DNA of 64,000 bases from Alisma plantago-aquatica (GCA_963693085.1 OY856411.1:1347401550-1347465549), one strand, 5' to 3'; positions 11,235 through 22,632 are shown, numbered from the stretch's first letter. The notes: generated from the sequence alone by a model not told the origin. Made by a program: numbers and translations.

Positions 11235-11930
11235 AAATATGGTGTGCAAAATCATCTTAGTTGATGTCTAGCAAGGTCGAGATTTTTCTCGACCCAATTC
11301 TCCAAAAGTAAAAAAAATGGCTAGTTCGTTTGATGGGAGTGTCAATTGCAAATTTTTGGTCTAAAGTTTTCTTGATCGGGGAGTAGTCAGTTGAACTTCT
11401 TATAGACCAAACTCTTGCTGGATTCAAATTTAAAATTTAGACCGAGGGACCAATCAGTCCTAATATTTTGTGACCGAGCTCTCTTTTGGATGAACTTTTT
11501 CTCGACATTAAACATTCTATTTCATTTTGAAAGAAAGTGGATTTGGTCAAAGTAATCAATAATTTAAATGATGAAAATATTTGATATGATAATTAGAGGT
11601 ATTTAAAAATATAAATAAAATAAATTTGAATATTTTGAAAGCATGAGTGGCAATTTAAAAAGTCAAGATAGACTTATTCAAAAGGAGCAATATTTAATTT
11701 TTCTCTAATAATTCTGAGTTGTTCTTAAATTAAGGGGATTTTGTGGATTAATTTTGAATGTTTACATGATGTGGGCATATGTGATTGCGAAGAAAATTAT
11801 GTTTATTTTTAAAAAAAATATTTAAATATAAAGATATGCACATTTACATCAAGTTAAGTTGACATAAGACATAATTATATCAAATTAAGCATAGGTCTAA
11901 TCTCAACAAGTTTTCTTTTTTTTATTCTAC
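11235..11930. other. AT-rich spacer, nothing recognised
   Basis: No open frame, repeat or known element end is visible. One small hairpin (GTCGAGATTTTTCTCGAC, 11277-11294) stands out. It may be old, unrecognisable element sequence. Confidence 0.4.
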
Positions 11931-12716
11931 AAGACAATCATCCAACAATTTCCTAAAAGTCTATCCTCACGACAACATGCTATTCTCTCTTCTTTACAGG
12001 CTGACCATGCACAAGATTTCCTATTTACCATTCCTATTGAAGGCTTTGGTTTGTCCATGTCTCCTGTTAAGTATCAATCTAACCTTCAATACCGACTCAT
12101 GATCCCCTTGTATACTGATGATGAGCATTGCCCACTTTACAACACTACAGACCTTGATGCCTTTGGTGATCATGCCGTCCATTTCCGCTCACGACCAAGA
12201 TATAATTTCTATCATGATGTTGTTCATGATGTTGTCGTTGACCTTGTCTCTTGGGCTGGGTTAAAAGCACTGAAGGAAGCTCATGTGGCCTTCCTCGGAT
12301 CATGTACTGATGGTCTTCATGCACAACGTCTTGCTGATATTTTTTTATTTGATTGGACATACGATAAACACACATGTGTGTATCTCATTGGAGTTTCTCC
12401 CAAAACAGGCATCCTTTCAAACAATTTAAAAGTAGGTCAGGCAGCTTCAAACGATGCGATGAAAAAAGTCCACAAGCATGGTGCAGCATGTGAAGAAAAT
12501 CATCACCATTTTCTACCTTTTGCTTTTGATAGTTTTGGGGTGTTTGCTGATGATGCAATTTCACTTCTTGGACGCCTTCAAAATATAATAAATAGGAATC
12601 TTATGATTTCTCCATCGACGTCCAATAATTTTGTTTTTAGATCCATAGGTTTTGCCATACAGAAAGGACTGGCAGTGCAATTTGTTGCGCATGCTTCTAT
12701 TAAGGAAATTTTGTAA
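11931..12716 (+). pseudogene. C-terminal part of a plant RT-associated, PD-(D/E)XK-like nuclease ORF (non-LTR type)
   Basis: The frame is open from about 11931 through the stop at 12714-12716; the first ATG is only at 12051, but family-like sequence (ADHAQDFLFTIPIEGFG) precedes it. Next come LQYRLMIPLY, DAFGDHAVHF, a R-L-A-D-I-F-L-F-DW block, a TGVSP-like VSP block, and a C-terminal HHHFLPFAFDSFG..FAIQKGLAVQF region. I recognise these as the conserved order of a widespread plant protein that follows a reverse transcriptase in repeats (G-D-H-A-V-H-C then R-P-A-D then D-x-T-G-V-S-P). Here the His-Cys and R-P-A-D positions are changed (F and L), so the presumed nuclease is probably dead. The reverse transcriptase is not present upstream. 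A shorter relative is at 52729-53013. Confidence 0.6.
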
Positions 12717-12739
12717 TTGATGGATCTAAAAAATATGTT

Positions 12740-13499
12740 GTTCTTTCTTGATGACAAAGTGTGAATTTGGTATTGTGTTTTATTCTAAGTTGGGGATTTT
12801 GGAACCCAAACCATATCAGAGGCTTCCTTCTTTTGATATTCACCTGAAAAGGAATAATGTCCAAGGCGTTGACAATAATGACATGAGATAAAGGATATTT
12901 TACTTCTCTTTTCAAGATTTTGGAAATCTACAACTTTAATCTTGAGTATATATGTAGTTATAGTTTGGAAGCATAAGTCTTTTTGGTTTTAAGCATATGT
13001 GAGAATTTGTTCTTTGGTACATATCCTAAACCTCTCTATCCTACTTCTTTAGAGGAATTTCCTAAGACGTATCTAGACTTTTATTTTCTTACATTAAGCT
13101 AGAAACTTGTTTTTGTAATACAACATTTTCAATAAGCACTTTTAGTTAAATACAAATCTAATTGAGAAAGATTTGAAGGTAAAGTATCTATTTCTTTTAT
13201 CAAAACATCATAATCTGAGTGTGTACATTAGACAAGTTGAGTTTGATAATCATTTAATTTAGTGAGCCTATCAACTTTTTCTTGACAGAGAAGATTATTG
13301 TTATTTTCAAGAACAAGTAATTGTGCTTATAGCTCTCAATAGATTTTTTAAAGTATTATTTGAATATTTTGGAGTATCATTTTTAGAACTAAGATTATCT
13401 AGACTAATGTGAAGTTCATCAATAATTTTAGTAAGTTTTTTCTTTTCTCTTTTTCAATCAATATATTTGTCATGAAGTTCTTCAAGACTATCATTAATT
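12740..13499 (-). pseudogene. Copia-4 gag, C-terminal half (coiled coil and zinc knuckle), decayed
   Basis: Read on the minus strand from 13499 down, the sequence gives SLEELHDKYID and KLTKIIDELHISLDNLSSKN, a charged helical stretch like the coiled coil in SIRE-type copia gags. Near 12890-12830 a knuckle CHYCQRLGHYSF is followed by a W-V-P-K block, also typical of that gag. The fourth knuckle ligand is lost, and several frameshifts and stops occur. Gypsy-2 inserted at 13499; the preceding part of gag continues at 40644-40533. Confidence 0.6.
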
Positions 13500-14007
13500 T
13501 CTAACTTCCCTAGAATTTCAATCTAGAATAAACGTGATCCAATAATGCAAAGTTACAATATCATTTTATTTTATGATGTAAAACCTTGGAATAACCCATG
13601 AATGTGAGGATAATACATTGATTTGCATCATATTCAAATAAATCACAATGTCTAGCCCTAATTATTCCATGAAGATAAGATAGGGGTATAAATAGTAATT
13701 GGCCCCATAACTATGTATAATATGTTACCTAGTTTCATTTATGGGAAATCTATGACATATTAGGGCTTTCCTTGATTTTTGGAAATATAACTCTTTTTTA
13801 TGAATACTAATGTATATTGCTTTAAGTACCAAATGCTATAAAGTCCATGAATCTCACTTTAAACCTAAAATCTAATTCAATATTTGGATTCCTCATGATC
13901 AATTTAGCAAAACTAACAAGTTTCATTTTATTTAGATAAGAGTAGATATAGTAATTAAGATAAGAAAGAAAGAGTGAATAACTACATGTGTTTTCACCTT
14001 ATTATCT
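13500..14007 (+). repeat. Gypsy-2 5' LTR, segment 1
   Basis: It begins TCTAACTTCCCTAGAATTTC, matching TGTAACATCCCTAGAATTTC at the start of the 3' LTR (37083). The match continues to ...CCTTATTATCT at 14007, where Copia-1 starts. Confidence 0.85.
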
Positions 14008-14746
14008 TGTTATACTTCTTTGCTGTATTTCAAACCAAAAGGCAAAAGGTTTAGTCCCATATTGTTTGTGTTGGAGACTTCCCTCCTCCTTATATATGGA
14101 CCCTTATCCATAGTACAATTGAGGAATAAAAGGGAATAGGCCCTACGCACGCGCATGGTGGGCCTTGCCAATGGGGTTTGGGTCGGCCCGGTCTGGAAAC
14201 TCTTTAATCGGGCGCGTCGGCACACGTCGCATCCCGCGCACAGGGGGGGTACAAATCCGTCCTCCCGGAGCCCCTTGTGCGGGCGCGGCCCCAACTTGGT
14301 TTTGCCCTTCGGTTCATTGAACCATTTTTTAGCCTGGGCCGCTGCAATGCATATGTTCGTTTGGCAGTTCCAAACCACACCGCGTTTGCAACCAAACGCA
14401 TCCTTTCCTGGTTATTTATGTTTGTTTTTCGTTGTCGTTTGACACAGACGAAAAAACTTCTCTCGTTTCTTCTTCCTCTCTTCTCCTTCGCCTGCAGTCT
14501 GTCCACTGGAAGAACGATCAGTCGCCTTTCGCTCATCGTCGTGACTGCGTGTGCGCGCTTCACGTTGCCAAACATTGTTGGATCCTGGGAGAGTAGCCGC
14601 GCAGGAGACTTTCGTACAAGCACTCTCCGTCGAGTACCGCGGAAATACTCTTAAGGATAGTGCTCTCTGCATGCCTCAGTGTATCTCTGGTAAAAGCTTT
14701 ACTATTTACGGATTACATCGTGGTTTGTACCCAATTACTAACTACA
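14008..14746 (+). repeat. Copia-1 5' LTR (739 bp)
   Basis: TGTTATACTTCTTTGCTG...CTAACTACA. It matches the 3' LTR with a few percent difference, but holds about 200 bp (14370-14573) absent from the 3' LTR. The block is bounded by CCAAAC at each end. ORFs across it are not taken as genes. Confidence 0.88.
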
Positions 14747-14771
14747 ATCTTAAGAGTATCTTGTTTCTCTG

Positions 14772-15656
14772 ATGGGTACTAATATGGAAGGTTTTGAAAC
14801 CCCCTTTATGCCTGTGACACCATCAAATAATAACAACCAAATCGTCACTGTTTCTACTATTTCGCAAACACCAATCCCTGATGTTACGAAAATTGAACAG
14901 TTTAATGGGCAACAATATAGGCGTTGGCAAGAAAAAATTATTACTACATTAGAAGTTTCTAATGTCTCGTTTGTTTTAACTGAACCCAAACCTAAAAATG
15001 ATTCTGTTGATTAGGAAAAAGCAAATTGTATTTTTTGACATGTGATTCTAAGTACATTGTCTAACCAACTGTTTGACGCATACTTTCTAATTAAAATTGC
15101 ATTCAAAATTTGGAAAAGTCTGAATAAGAAATATATTCTGGAAGAGGCTTCTACCTAAAAATTTACTTTTGCTAATTTTCTAAATTTTCATATGACTGAA
15201 GATAAAGATATAACAACTCAAATTCATGAATTTCAGATTTTACTTGATGATTTGAAAAATAAAAAAATTGATCTTCCTGAGTCTTTCGTTGTGGGTTCTT
15301 TAATTGAAAATTTGCCTGGTTCTTGGAAACATTACAAGAACAATTTAAAGCACAAAAGAAAGACAATGTCACTGGATGATGTAATAATATATATCCGAGT
15401 TGAAGATCAAAACCGTACTAGAGAAAAATCTGAACTGAATAAAGAGTTGTCATGTACTGCTAGCTTTGTTAATAATGAAGTTAAAGAAAATAAAGTTTCT
15501 ACTGATCAGTCTAAAAATAAGTGGAAAAATAAGCAAGGGAAAGGAAATAAGAATAAATATAAAGGAAACAAAGATATTAATAAAAAGAATGTTTTTTGCT
15601 ATGTTTGTGGAAAACCTGGTCATACTTATCCTAAATGCAGGCATAAGAAGAAATAA
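14772..15656 (+). pseudogene. Copia-1 gag
   Basis: The ATG at 14772 opens MGTNMEGFETPFM. IEQFNGQQYRRWQEKI is the usual copia gag start (F-x-G-x-x-Y-x-x-W). A UBN2-like middle follows, then a Lys/Asn-rich stretch and a zinc knuckle CYVCGKPGHTYPKC (15597-15638) with all four ligands. The frame is the same throughout, but stops at 15012-15014 and two more before 15192 break it. Gag packages the element RNA. Confidence 0.8.
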
Positions 15657-15659
15657 GCA

Positions 15660-15774
15660 GTGGATTCAAAGGAACCTTCAACCAACCTTGTTATTGAGGA
15701 CGTATTTGTGGCATTTGTCAGCATTGTCAGTATGGGATCATTCCACCAGAATGATTGGATCATTGACTCAGGGG
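15660..15774 (+). pseudogene. Copia-1 protease, N-terminal part, cut by Copia-2
   Basis: The frame from 15660 contains WIIDSGAS, with the catalytic D-S-G of the aspartic protease. The CTAGT target site begins only a few bases after these codons, and Copia-2 follows at 15780. The protease resumes at 24817 with a H-I-S-G-N block. Confidence 0.8.
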
Positions 15775-16309
15775 CTAGTTGTTGGGTTTTAGGGGAGGCA
15801 GAGAAGGCAGCAGAAAAAAAAATTTTCTCCCCCAAACCTAGAACAAGGAAATGTGTCAACGTCTATACAATAGGAAAGGATGGTTTGTGGAATCATACCT
15901 TGTCCCGAGGTGTGCTCGGAGACAATACCTCGCGCCTTGCGCGGTCTTCACCTCTGGTCTTGGACGATGTCTGTGCAACTCCTATTCGCACCGGGACTGA
16001 CAGTATTGAAGGATGTCCTCCTAGCGGCAGAAACCTCCCGCCTCTGAAGTAGTCCACATGGACCACCTGGAACTCCAATCTCCTTGTCCCACAAGGAATT
16101 GGAAGGAGTAGCACCCTCCTGTCAGCGTACTACTTGCCAACACACTCTCCTACTACCAGTAGCAACTGCAGTTGTCTTTCCCTTGTTGTGCCTCCCTTAT
16201 CGGGTAGCACTTGCTCGGGCTCTCTCGGGTACCAAAACCAGAGAGAACAACAACTTTGTAGAGCAACTGGTTTGCACTGAGTTGTACTTTGAGAAGCCCC
16301 CAATACCCC

Positions 16310-16317
16310 TATATATA
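16310..16317 (-). promoter_or_regulatory. Copia-2 TATA box (3' LTR)
   Basis: TATATATA followed (minus strand) by GGGGTATTGGGGGC; same in the other LTR at 23164-23171. Confidence 0.6.
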
Positions 16318-16414
16318 GGAGGGTCATGGGACAGGGTTCTCCATCCCGGGCAATGCGAGACTAAAAGCAGGAGTAGAAGGGTTCGAGATTTTCCACAAAA
16401 TAACCAAGTCGCAA

Positions 16415-16795
16415 CCTGAACCGATCGTTTCACAACTGAAACGATCGGTTGGGGACCTAAACTGGTCGGTTGACACCTCAACCGATCGGTTGGGACACCT
16501 CAACCGGTCGGTTCATTTCTAAACCGGTCGGTTCGTGGTCCTGATCAGTTCCTGATTGACTTTCTTTCTTTTGTTTCTAATTGGTATCAAATACCAATCC
16601 TTGTTCCAATCAAATTGGGCAAATGAAACGAAAGGAAAATTCTCACCAATCCTACTTTCCCAACTTGCCCGGTTGCAATAGTTGAACTGATCGTTTCAAC
16701 ACTTGAAGTGATTGTTTCACCATGTCCTTGAGCTGATCGCCTCACCAAGCTGAGTCGATCAGTTCATCTCATGAGCCGATCGGTTGGGAGTGCAG
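16415..16795 (-). promoter_or_regulatory. Array of AACCGATCGGTT-type palindromes in Copia-2 U3
   Basis: About ten copies of a 12-bp palindrome or close variants lie in two clusters (16415-16555 and 16684-16790), for example AACCGATCGGTT at 16480 and GAGCCGATCGGTTGG at 16773. The cluster ends about 100 bp upstream of the TATA box in the element's own direction, where enhancer sites belong. Each palindrome is an inverted pair of AACCG, which resembles a MYB core; that link is inference. The 5' LTR carries the same array at 23270-23625. Confidence 0.75.
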
Positions 16796-17976
16796 ATTGT
16801 GCAGAATCAGTCAATTGCAGTTTCAATCAATTTGATACTCTAATCAATCAGTCTAAGACCTTGAACACTATGATTTTGAGCTATCAATCAATTGAGTGTT
16901 TAATTGAACTACTAAACTCCTTTAGTAATCAATCTAAACATTGTTTGTGGACAAAACTCCTCTTCCAGGTTAAATCCTACGTGTGTGACCCTGTAAGTCC
17001 ATTTCACGTTGGCAGTGAAAGTCCATAACACTTATGACTTCACAAGCAAAGAGCGGTGCCTAGTCACACATCAGTGCTACCCAAGTGAAAAAGAAAGTTG
17101 GAGAACAACTTTCAATCCTACAATCTGTGAATGGTGTTACAACGAATGTATAATTCCTTTGTCACTGATATCCTGAATGAACTCGAGGCATAGAACAGTC
17201 ATCCTATCAATGTTCATTCACTTTCTTGATCTCAGAGCAGATTGGAAGAGATATGTATGACATCAATATCACATATTGATTCACACATGCATGTGCACGC
17301 CTATTTCAATCCTACTCATCAAGTGGCCTTGGATATCAAACTCCCTCAGGAGGGACAAATCCCATATCTATCACTCACCCCTCAAAAGCCCCATGTGTCA
17401 AAGCCACCCAATCATCACCTTTATAACAACCCATGTTTCAGGACTGCGTTTGATGATGTCAAAGTGTGCCCAATGACATGTGTTGAGTGTAGTGATTTCA
17501 GGTCAAAGAATCACACTCACCACCATCACTGTGAGTACTGACTGTGACTACCATGTCATGGTTCTATGTGTCAAAATCACGGTGGGTCTGTCCGGTACAC
17601 TTGTTCTCTAACAAGTACCTATGTGTTTGGTTTGATATCTCTATATCATGACTAATGAGATTCTGTCATCAACCAACACCACAATCTAGTCTTGTGTGTC
17701 ATTGCTGTCTATTTACCTTCCACAATGACATCCGACTAGGGACATAACAAGAATGTACAAACTCTTAGCATCCATATGATCTCATCGTTCAGGTCCTCAA
17801 CCTGAAAGCATACGTCATTGAGTACTGTCATTCTCTAGACATTCAATCTGTTCTATCACTATCTCATATGACTGAACCAGAAAGAATTGGAAGCTTGCCT
17901 TTGATGTTTATCAAATCAATCTTAATATATCCCACCAATCATCCCATGATTGGCTCTCAGGGCACACATACCAACA

Positions 17977-20340
17977 GACTCCCAATTGCACTGCGAGCCA
18001 ATCACCCTTGAATCATATTCATAGTGATCTTCAAACATGTCCCACATGTTACTGTGCTCTAGTGCGAACATAGTGAGTTATGGCAACACCTTGCCAAAGT
18101 CAGTATTAATTTCACATCTCTCATCTCTTCATTGTACATCATACGTATGAGATCGAGTTGTCGTAATATGCGATCTAGTATTCCTTTGCTAACGTTTAGC
18201 CACATTGCATGATCAATTCCATACTTGTCATCAATGAACGGAATATCTATAAGTTCATCTCATGAACTTCCAGATCCATATAGTATCCACTGCTATTCTC
18301 TAACACACAGATACTCGACATTTCCTTTTGAATGGTTTTATTGGAACACTTCCAATTATCAACAAACTTTCACTTTTATATATCCTATATATATTTTGCG
18401 ATTAATTTTCTGTCCTTTCAGAAGTTCGCATCAATGTAACTCTTTACATTGAACTCTTCCTTATCACCATAGAACTAGTACTTCTCAAGTACTTATCAAG
18501 TTATCATGGTATTCCAGTAACCCTTACTGGAATTAGACAGACATCCACTCGTCATGTCCCACATACGAGTTATCAGGATGAGCACATCATATTGTCATGT
18601 CCTACATACAAGATGATGAACGCATTTTGTTCTTGCCATGTTGATACATGCAAGATAATGGGATGATTACATACATGATAGATCCATATCTATTCTTAGT
18701 GTTCCCATTCTTCATAAGAATTGGACACTTGGCCTCGGGTTACTAACTCCATGTAACATGGACAAGTTTTCTCCCACTGAATCTGTGCATACTGAACCCT
18801 TCAGTACAGATTGCCAATGTATGCTTTCTCTTTTCAGGTCAAGAGGTTTTCAAGAACTATCTCTATAGATCTCTATTCCTATCACATAGGAAACATCTCT
18901 GTCTTCCTTAAAGATAATTTCCACTTTTGGATTTCCATTCTAGAACATTTCCATTTCACATCAACACGTGGAATGTGAGCACGCTCCCACTAAATCACAG
19001 ATCCCTTCTTTATCTTTGACATATCAGTCAAACCCTTTGACTATATCATCAAAGTAAAGATCCAATTCTGAGTTGCTTGTACTCAATCAATCACATTGAT
19101 TCGTCCATTGTAACTTATAGACTTCACTTGCATTAGTGGATTCATAAACCTTATGGGTTGTGTCACATACACATCCTTGTTTTATTCCTCATAGGAATAC
19201 GGTTTTAGTATCCATATGCCAAATGTCTTAGTCATTAAGTTGCAATCAACAAGCATCATCCTTCTCAAAATGTTATCCATGTGTCTTAACACTTAAGAGT
19301 CATTTGCACTTATGGATTTCATCCAATGAGTGCTACCATCAAGGTCATACCTTATGGTTTACATGAAAGTCATTTAGGATGTAATGGTCATAAACCATAA
19401 CTCAAAATTCAGTTCCTCATATTCATCTAGATAGTTGACTCATCACATGAACAACTCATCCCATAGATAATTGAGGTGTAAGGATATAAGAATTCACATC
19501 CTTGTGATTCTTAATTTCTTTTATTAGTGTGGGGTGTTCTTTTATTAAGAAGAATTCAGTTATTTGATAATCATTCTCTAACTCCTTGATTTAGACATCA
19601 TCATGCCTTAATCATGAGTTCACTATGATACACTATCATAATCACTCATAAGGATCTCAAACATTTGGTCCAAGTATTTCATTCATTGATCTCATCAAGA
19701 ATTAACACTTTACCAAATTTGTACTTAATCTATGATATTCTTGAACACTTCAAGATATTCATATTGGTATTTCTTTAAACACCTTTTGAAGTATTAGCAT
19801 TTGTTCCAATAGGTATGTAAATACATCACATGTATTATACCTAATAGGATAATCATTCTCCCACTACCATTAGTGAAGATTGATTAATCATGTCTAAGAT
19901 ATTCATGTCTCTTACTGGTTCTCTAACCAAAAGAGTCTAGATTTATCCATCATATGGACACTAGAAATGAATTTCTCATGATTGATGCTAATTTGATTGT
20001 TTGAGCTATCTATAACTTTTAGGTATCATTTTATCTTGTGCATATCAAATACCACAAGATAAACAAGGCATTGCCACAAAGATCATATCTTTAAAAGATC
20101 GAAACATCAACTTTATTGATTTCCATCATTGTCATACAATATGCAAAAATAAAGTGTTTCTATCTATTGGCAAATATGAAATAGCAGTTCATAACTGTAT
20201 TACATGCCTTTTAGGATGAAAATAAACTAAAGTACTCCTATCTATGGCAGCAACATTTGCCCCATTTATTGAGTGCTTTTACACTTTACATCTTGGTATC
20301 ATATACCTCAAACAGTGTTACAAGTTTACTTTCATGACAC
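17977..20340 (-). pseudogene. Copia-2 pol remnant, heavily decayed
   Basis: No frame stays open. RNase H sequence can be traced near 18440-18300 by alignment with Copia-6 (48700-48850), including a DANF/DASF block followed by TGA. A tandem repeat of a conserved RT-RNase H linker lies at 18545-18665. At about 2.4 kb this is shorter than a full copia pol (about 4 kb), so large deletions are likely. The polypurine tract is AATTGGGAGTC (minus, 17987-17977). Confidence 0.55.
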
Positions 20341-20342
20341 CT

Positions 20343-21197
20343 TTAAGTAGAGACGTATGTCGCCTCCTTCTTCTTTTGTTCTTCCAGATAGAGAGGACAA
20401 TTCCTTTTCCAATGTCCTGGCTTTTGACAATGGTGGCAATTTCCTTTCTTGGTCACGCCTCCCTTGGCCTTGAGAGCTGAAGATGACTTGGGCTCCTGGC
20501 AAGCATCAGAACCTTTCTTGGCTTTACCCTTGCCCTTGCACTTAGACTTGCCTTTCTTGCTCATGATCACCATCGCAGACTTAGGCTTGTCCTTCTTCAT
20601 CTGTATCTCGACTGTCCTCAACATGCCCAACAACTTTGAAAGTGGCCTATCAAAGTTTTTCATGTTGTAGTTCATCACAAACTGACTGTAGGATTCTGGC
20701 AACGATTACAGTATCACGTCAGTAGCCAACTCTTGGCTCAGTGGAAATCCCAGTCTTGTCAGGTTCTCCACATACCCAATCATCTTGAGTGTGTGAGGAC
20801 CAACTGGATCTCCTTCTGTCATGACGCACTTGAATAGTGCCCTTGAGACATTGTATCTCTCTTATCGTGCTGGATCTTCATACATGTTCCTGAGATGCTG
20901 AATCATCTCAATGACACCCATGTTCTCATGTTGTCTCTGCAACTCGTGGTTCATAGAGCACAACATCAAGCACTTTGCATCAATGGCATCATCAGAATGC
21001 TTCTTGTAAGCATCCCTTTCTGCCTTTGGTGCATTAGGAGCAGGTTCCTCTGGAATTGGAGTATCCAGGACATAGAGCTTTCGCTCTTGAGTGAGAACAA
21101 TTCTCAATGTCCTATACCAGTTGTGAAAGTTTGTCCCATTTAGCTTGTCCTTATCAAGGACCGATCGCAAAGAAAAGTGATTATTGTTTGTTGCCAT
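20343..21197 (-). pseudogene. Copia-2 gag
   Basis: The minus-strand ATG at 21197 opens MATNNNHFSLRSVLDKDKLN; FHNWYRTLRIVL is the usual gag start and the UBN2-like helices follow. After a Lys/Gly-rich stretch comes a full zinc knuckle, CHHCQKPGHWKRNC, near 20430. Two TAA stops (20864-20862 and 20708-20706) interrupt one continuous frame, both where Gln is expected. Gag is far better kept than pol in this copy. Confidence 0.85.
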
Positions 21198-22620
21198 TTG
21201 TACTAGAAAAATATGCAATTTTAGTCCAAAAACTCATTTTTTTGACTTATTTGATTGATTTGAAAAGTTGACGATATAATTAGGCCTTTAATTAATTATC
21301 GCTCCCACTATTTAATTCAAATTGATAGCCCTCACCATCAATTCGGAAGATTGCAGCGTACAACCTTCTAGTGGGCAAGATTCTGAAATCCTCTAAGTCA
21401 TGGACCAGCTAGGGCTGTCACCCACAACTTAGATCTTCTGGTAGACAACCTTTGCCAATTGCATCATATACAACTCTTGATGAATGAACATGCGCAACAC
21501 CTTGCCATGAACATTCCTTGCCTCTGGTCTTAAACGCTCTAAGAATCACCAGTTAAGTCTAACCCAAAAGCCGACACGGTAAACATGCACCCTGCTTTGG
21601 CAGAACCTACATGTCTACCCTTCACACTTCCACAAGATAGACGACGCAACACGCTTTTGCATAACCTATGCTTGGTTGATCGAGTTTTTCATGTGTGCCG
21701 CTAATGGAAGGCATATATGACTTAATATTTTAATGCGGGATTTGGTTTTTATATATATACATATCCAATCACCACAATACATAGTACGTATCATATGCAT
21801 GCTATATCCCACAGAAAACATGCAAAATGATAAAAGCGATAATTATGGCCATCCTAATGTGATTCCTCGAGCCAAGAGGAATCACGGTCATCTAGGTCTA
21901 CATCACATGCAACATGTACAAGATGAACTCTGTGCTTTGCCTTTCTGGGTTTGATCAACTCATCACATGAATGATCGGCTCGCCATCAGACTGGTCAGCT
22001 GGGTGTCACCAGCCGATCGGTTGGCTCCTCCAACCGATCGGTTCTCCTGGTCTTCGTGCATTTCATCATGGACTCCACCCGCTCGTCTCGCTCCTTGAAC
22101 CGGTCATCAACCGATCGGCTCACTCCTTGAACCAATCGTCTCGAACGTCAACCGATCGGTTCACTCCTTGAACCGATCGTCTCAACTGTCGTTAGGATGT
22201 CCTCCGTTCTTCGACATAACAAGAAATAAAATTCTATCCTATTTTACATTGTAAAAAGAGAAACCTCGAGTTACATTTGAGGGGAGCAAAGGTAGGAAAG
22301 AAATCTCAAATTATTTTGAGTTACATCAGGAATAGGAGAAGGAAGATCGGTGCGCAGACCGAGATGCAAGCAACCACATACAACCATACACATATAGGGT
22401 TTATTGGCCATAACCACACTATACATCCACCACAAAACTCATTTAAGGGCGACGCATATCGATTGCATTAATAATACATATTATATATGTAAATTGGGAT
22501 TTGTGGATTTAGGATTTGGCATGCATAAAGCCAATATTATTCGCATCGTATGCAATAAATAAAGGTGACAAACCAAAATCGATCATATCGATAATCCTAA
22601 AGTATAAAGGAGTTGACGTG
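21198..22620 (-). other. Copia-2 leader between primer site and gag
   Basis: About 1.4 kb with no gene. It contains a second cluster of CCGATCGGTT palindromes at 21970-22190, similar to the U3 array. The same leader occurs in Copia-5, -6 and -7. Confidence 0.7.
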
Positions 22621-22632
22621 GCTCTGATACCA
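22621..22632 (-). other. Copia-2 primer binding site
   Basis: GCTCTGATACCA on the plus strand is the exact inverse of TGGTATCAGAGC, the initiator tRNA-Met complement. It lies one base from the 5' LTR and proves the minus orientation. Confidence 0.9.

Larger units (their letters stand above)
15780..17976 (-). repeat. Copia-2 3' LTR (2197 bp)
   Basis: The left LTR. A minus-strand TATA box (TATATATA) lies at 16310-16317, and a palindrome array (16415-16795) sits upstream of it, in U3. A plus-strand ORF of 99 codons (17242-17541), antisense to the element, recurs in the other LTR at 24077-24376. Confidence 0.88.

Noticed and set aside
14010..14672. Several overlapping ORFs of 86-139 codons on both strands
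   Set aside because: All fall in the GC-rich Copia-1 5' LTR, and the 3' LTR lacks part of them by deletion.
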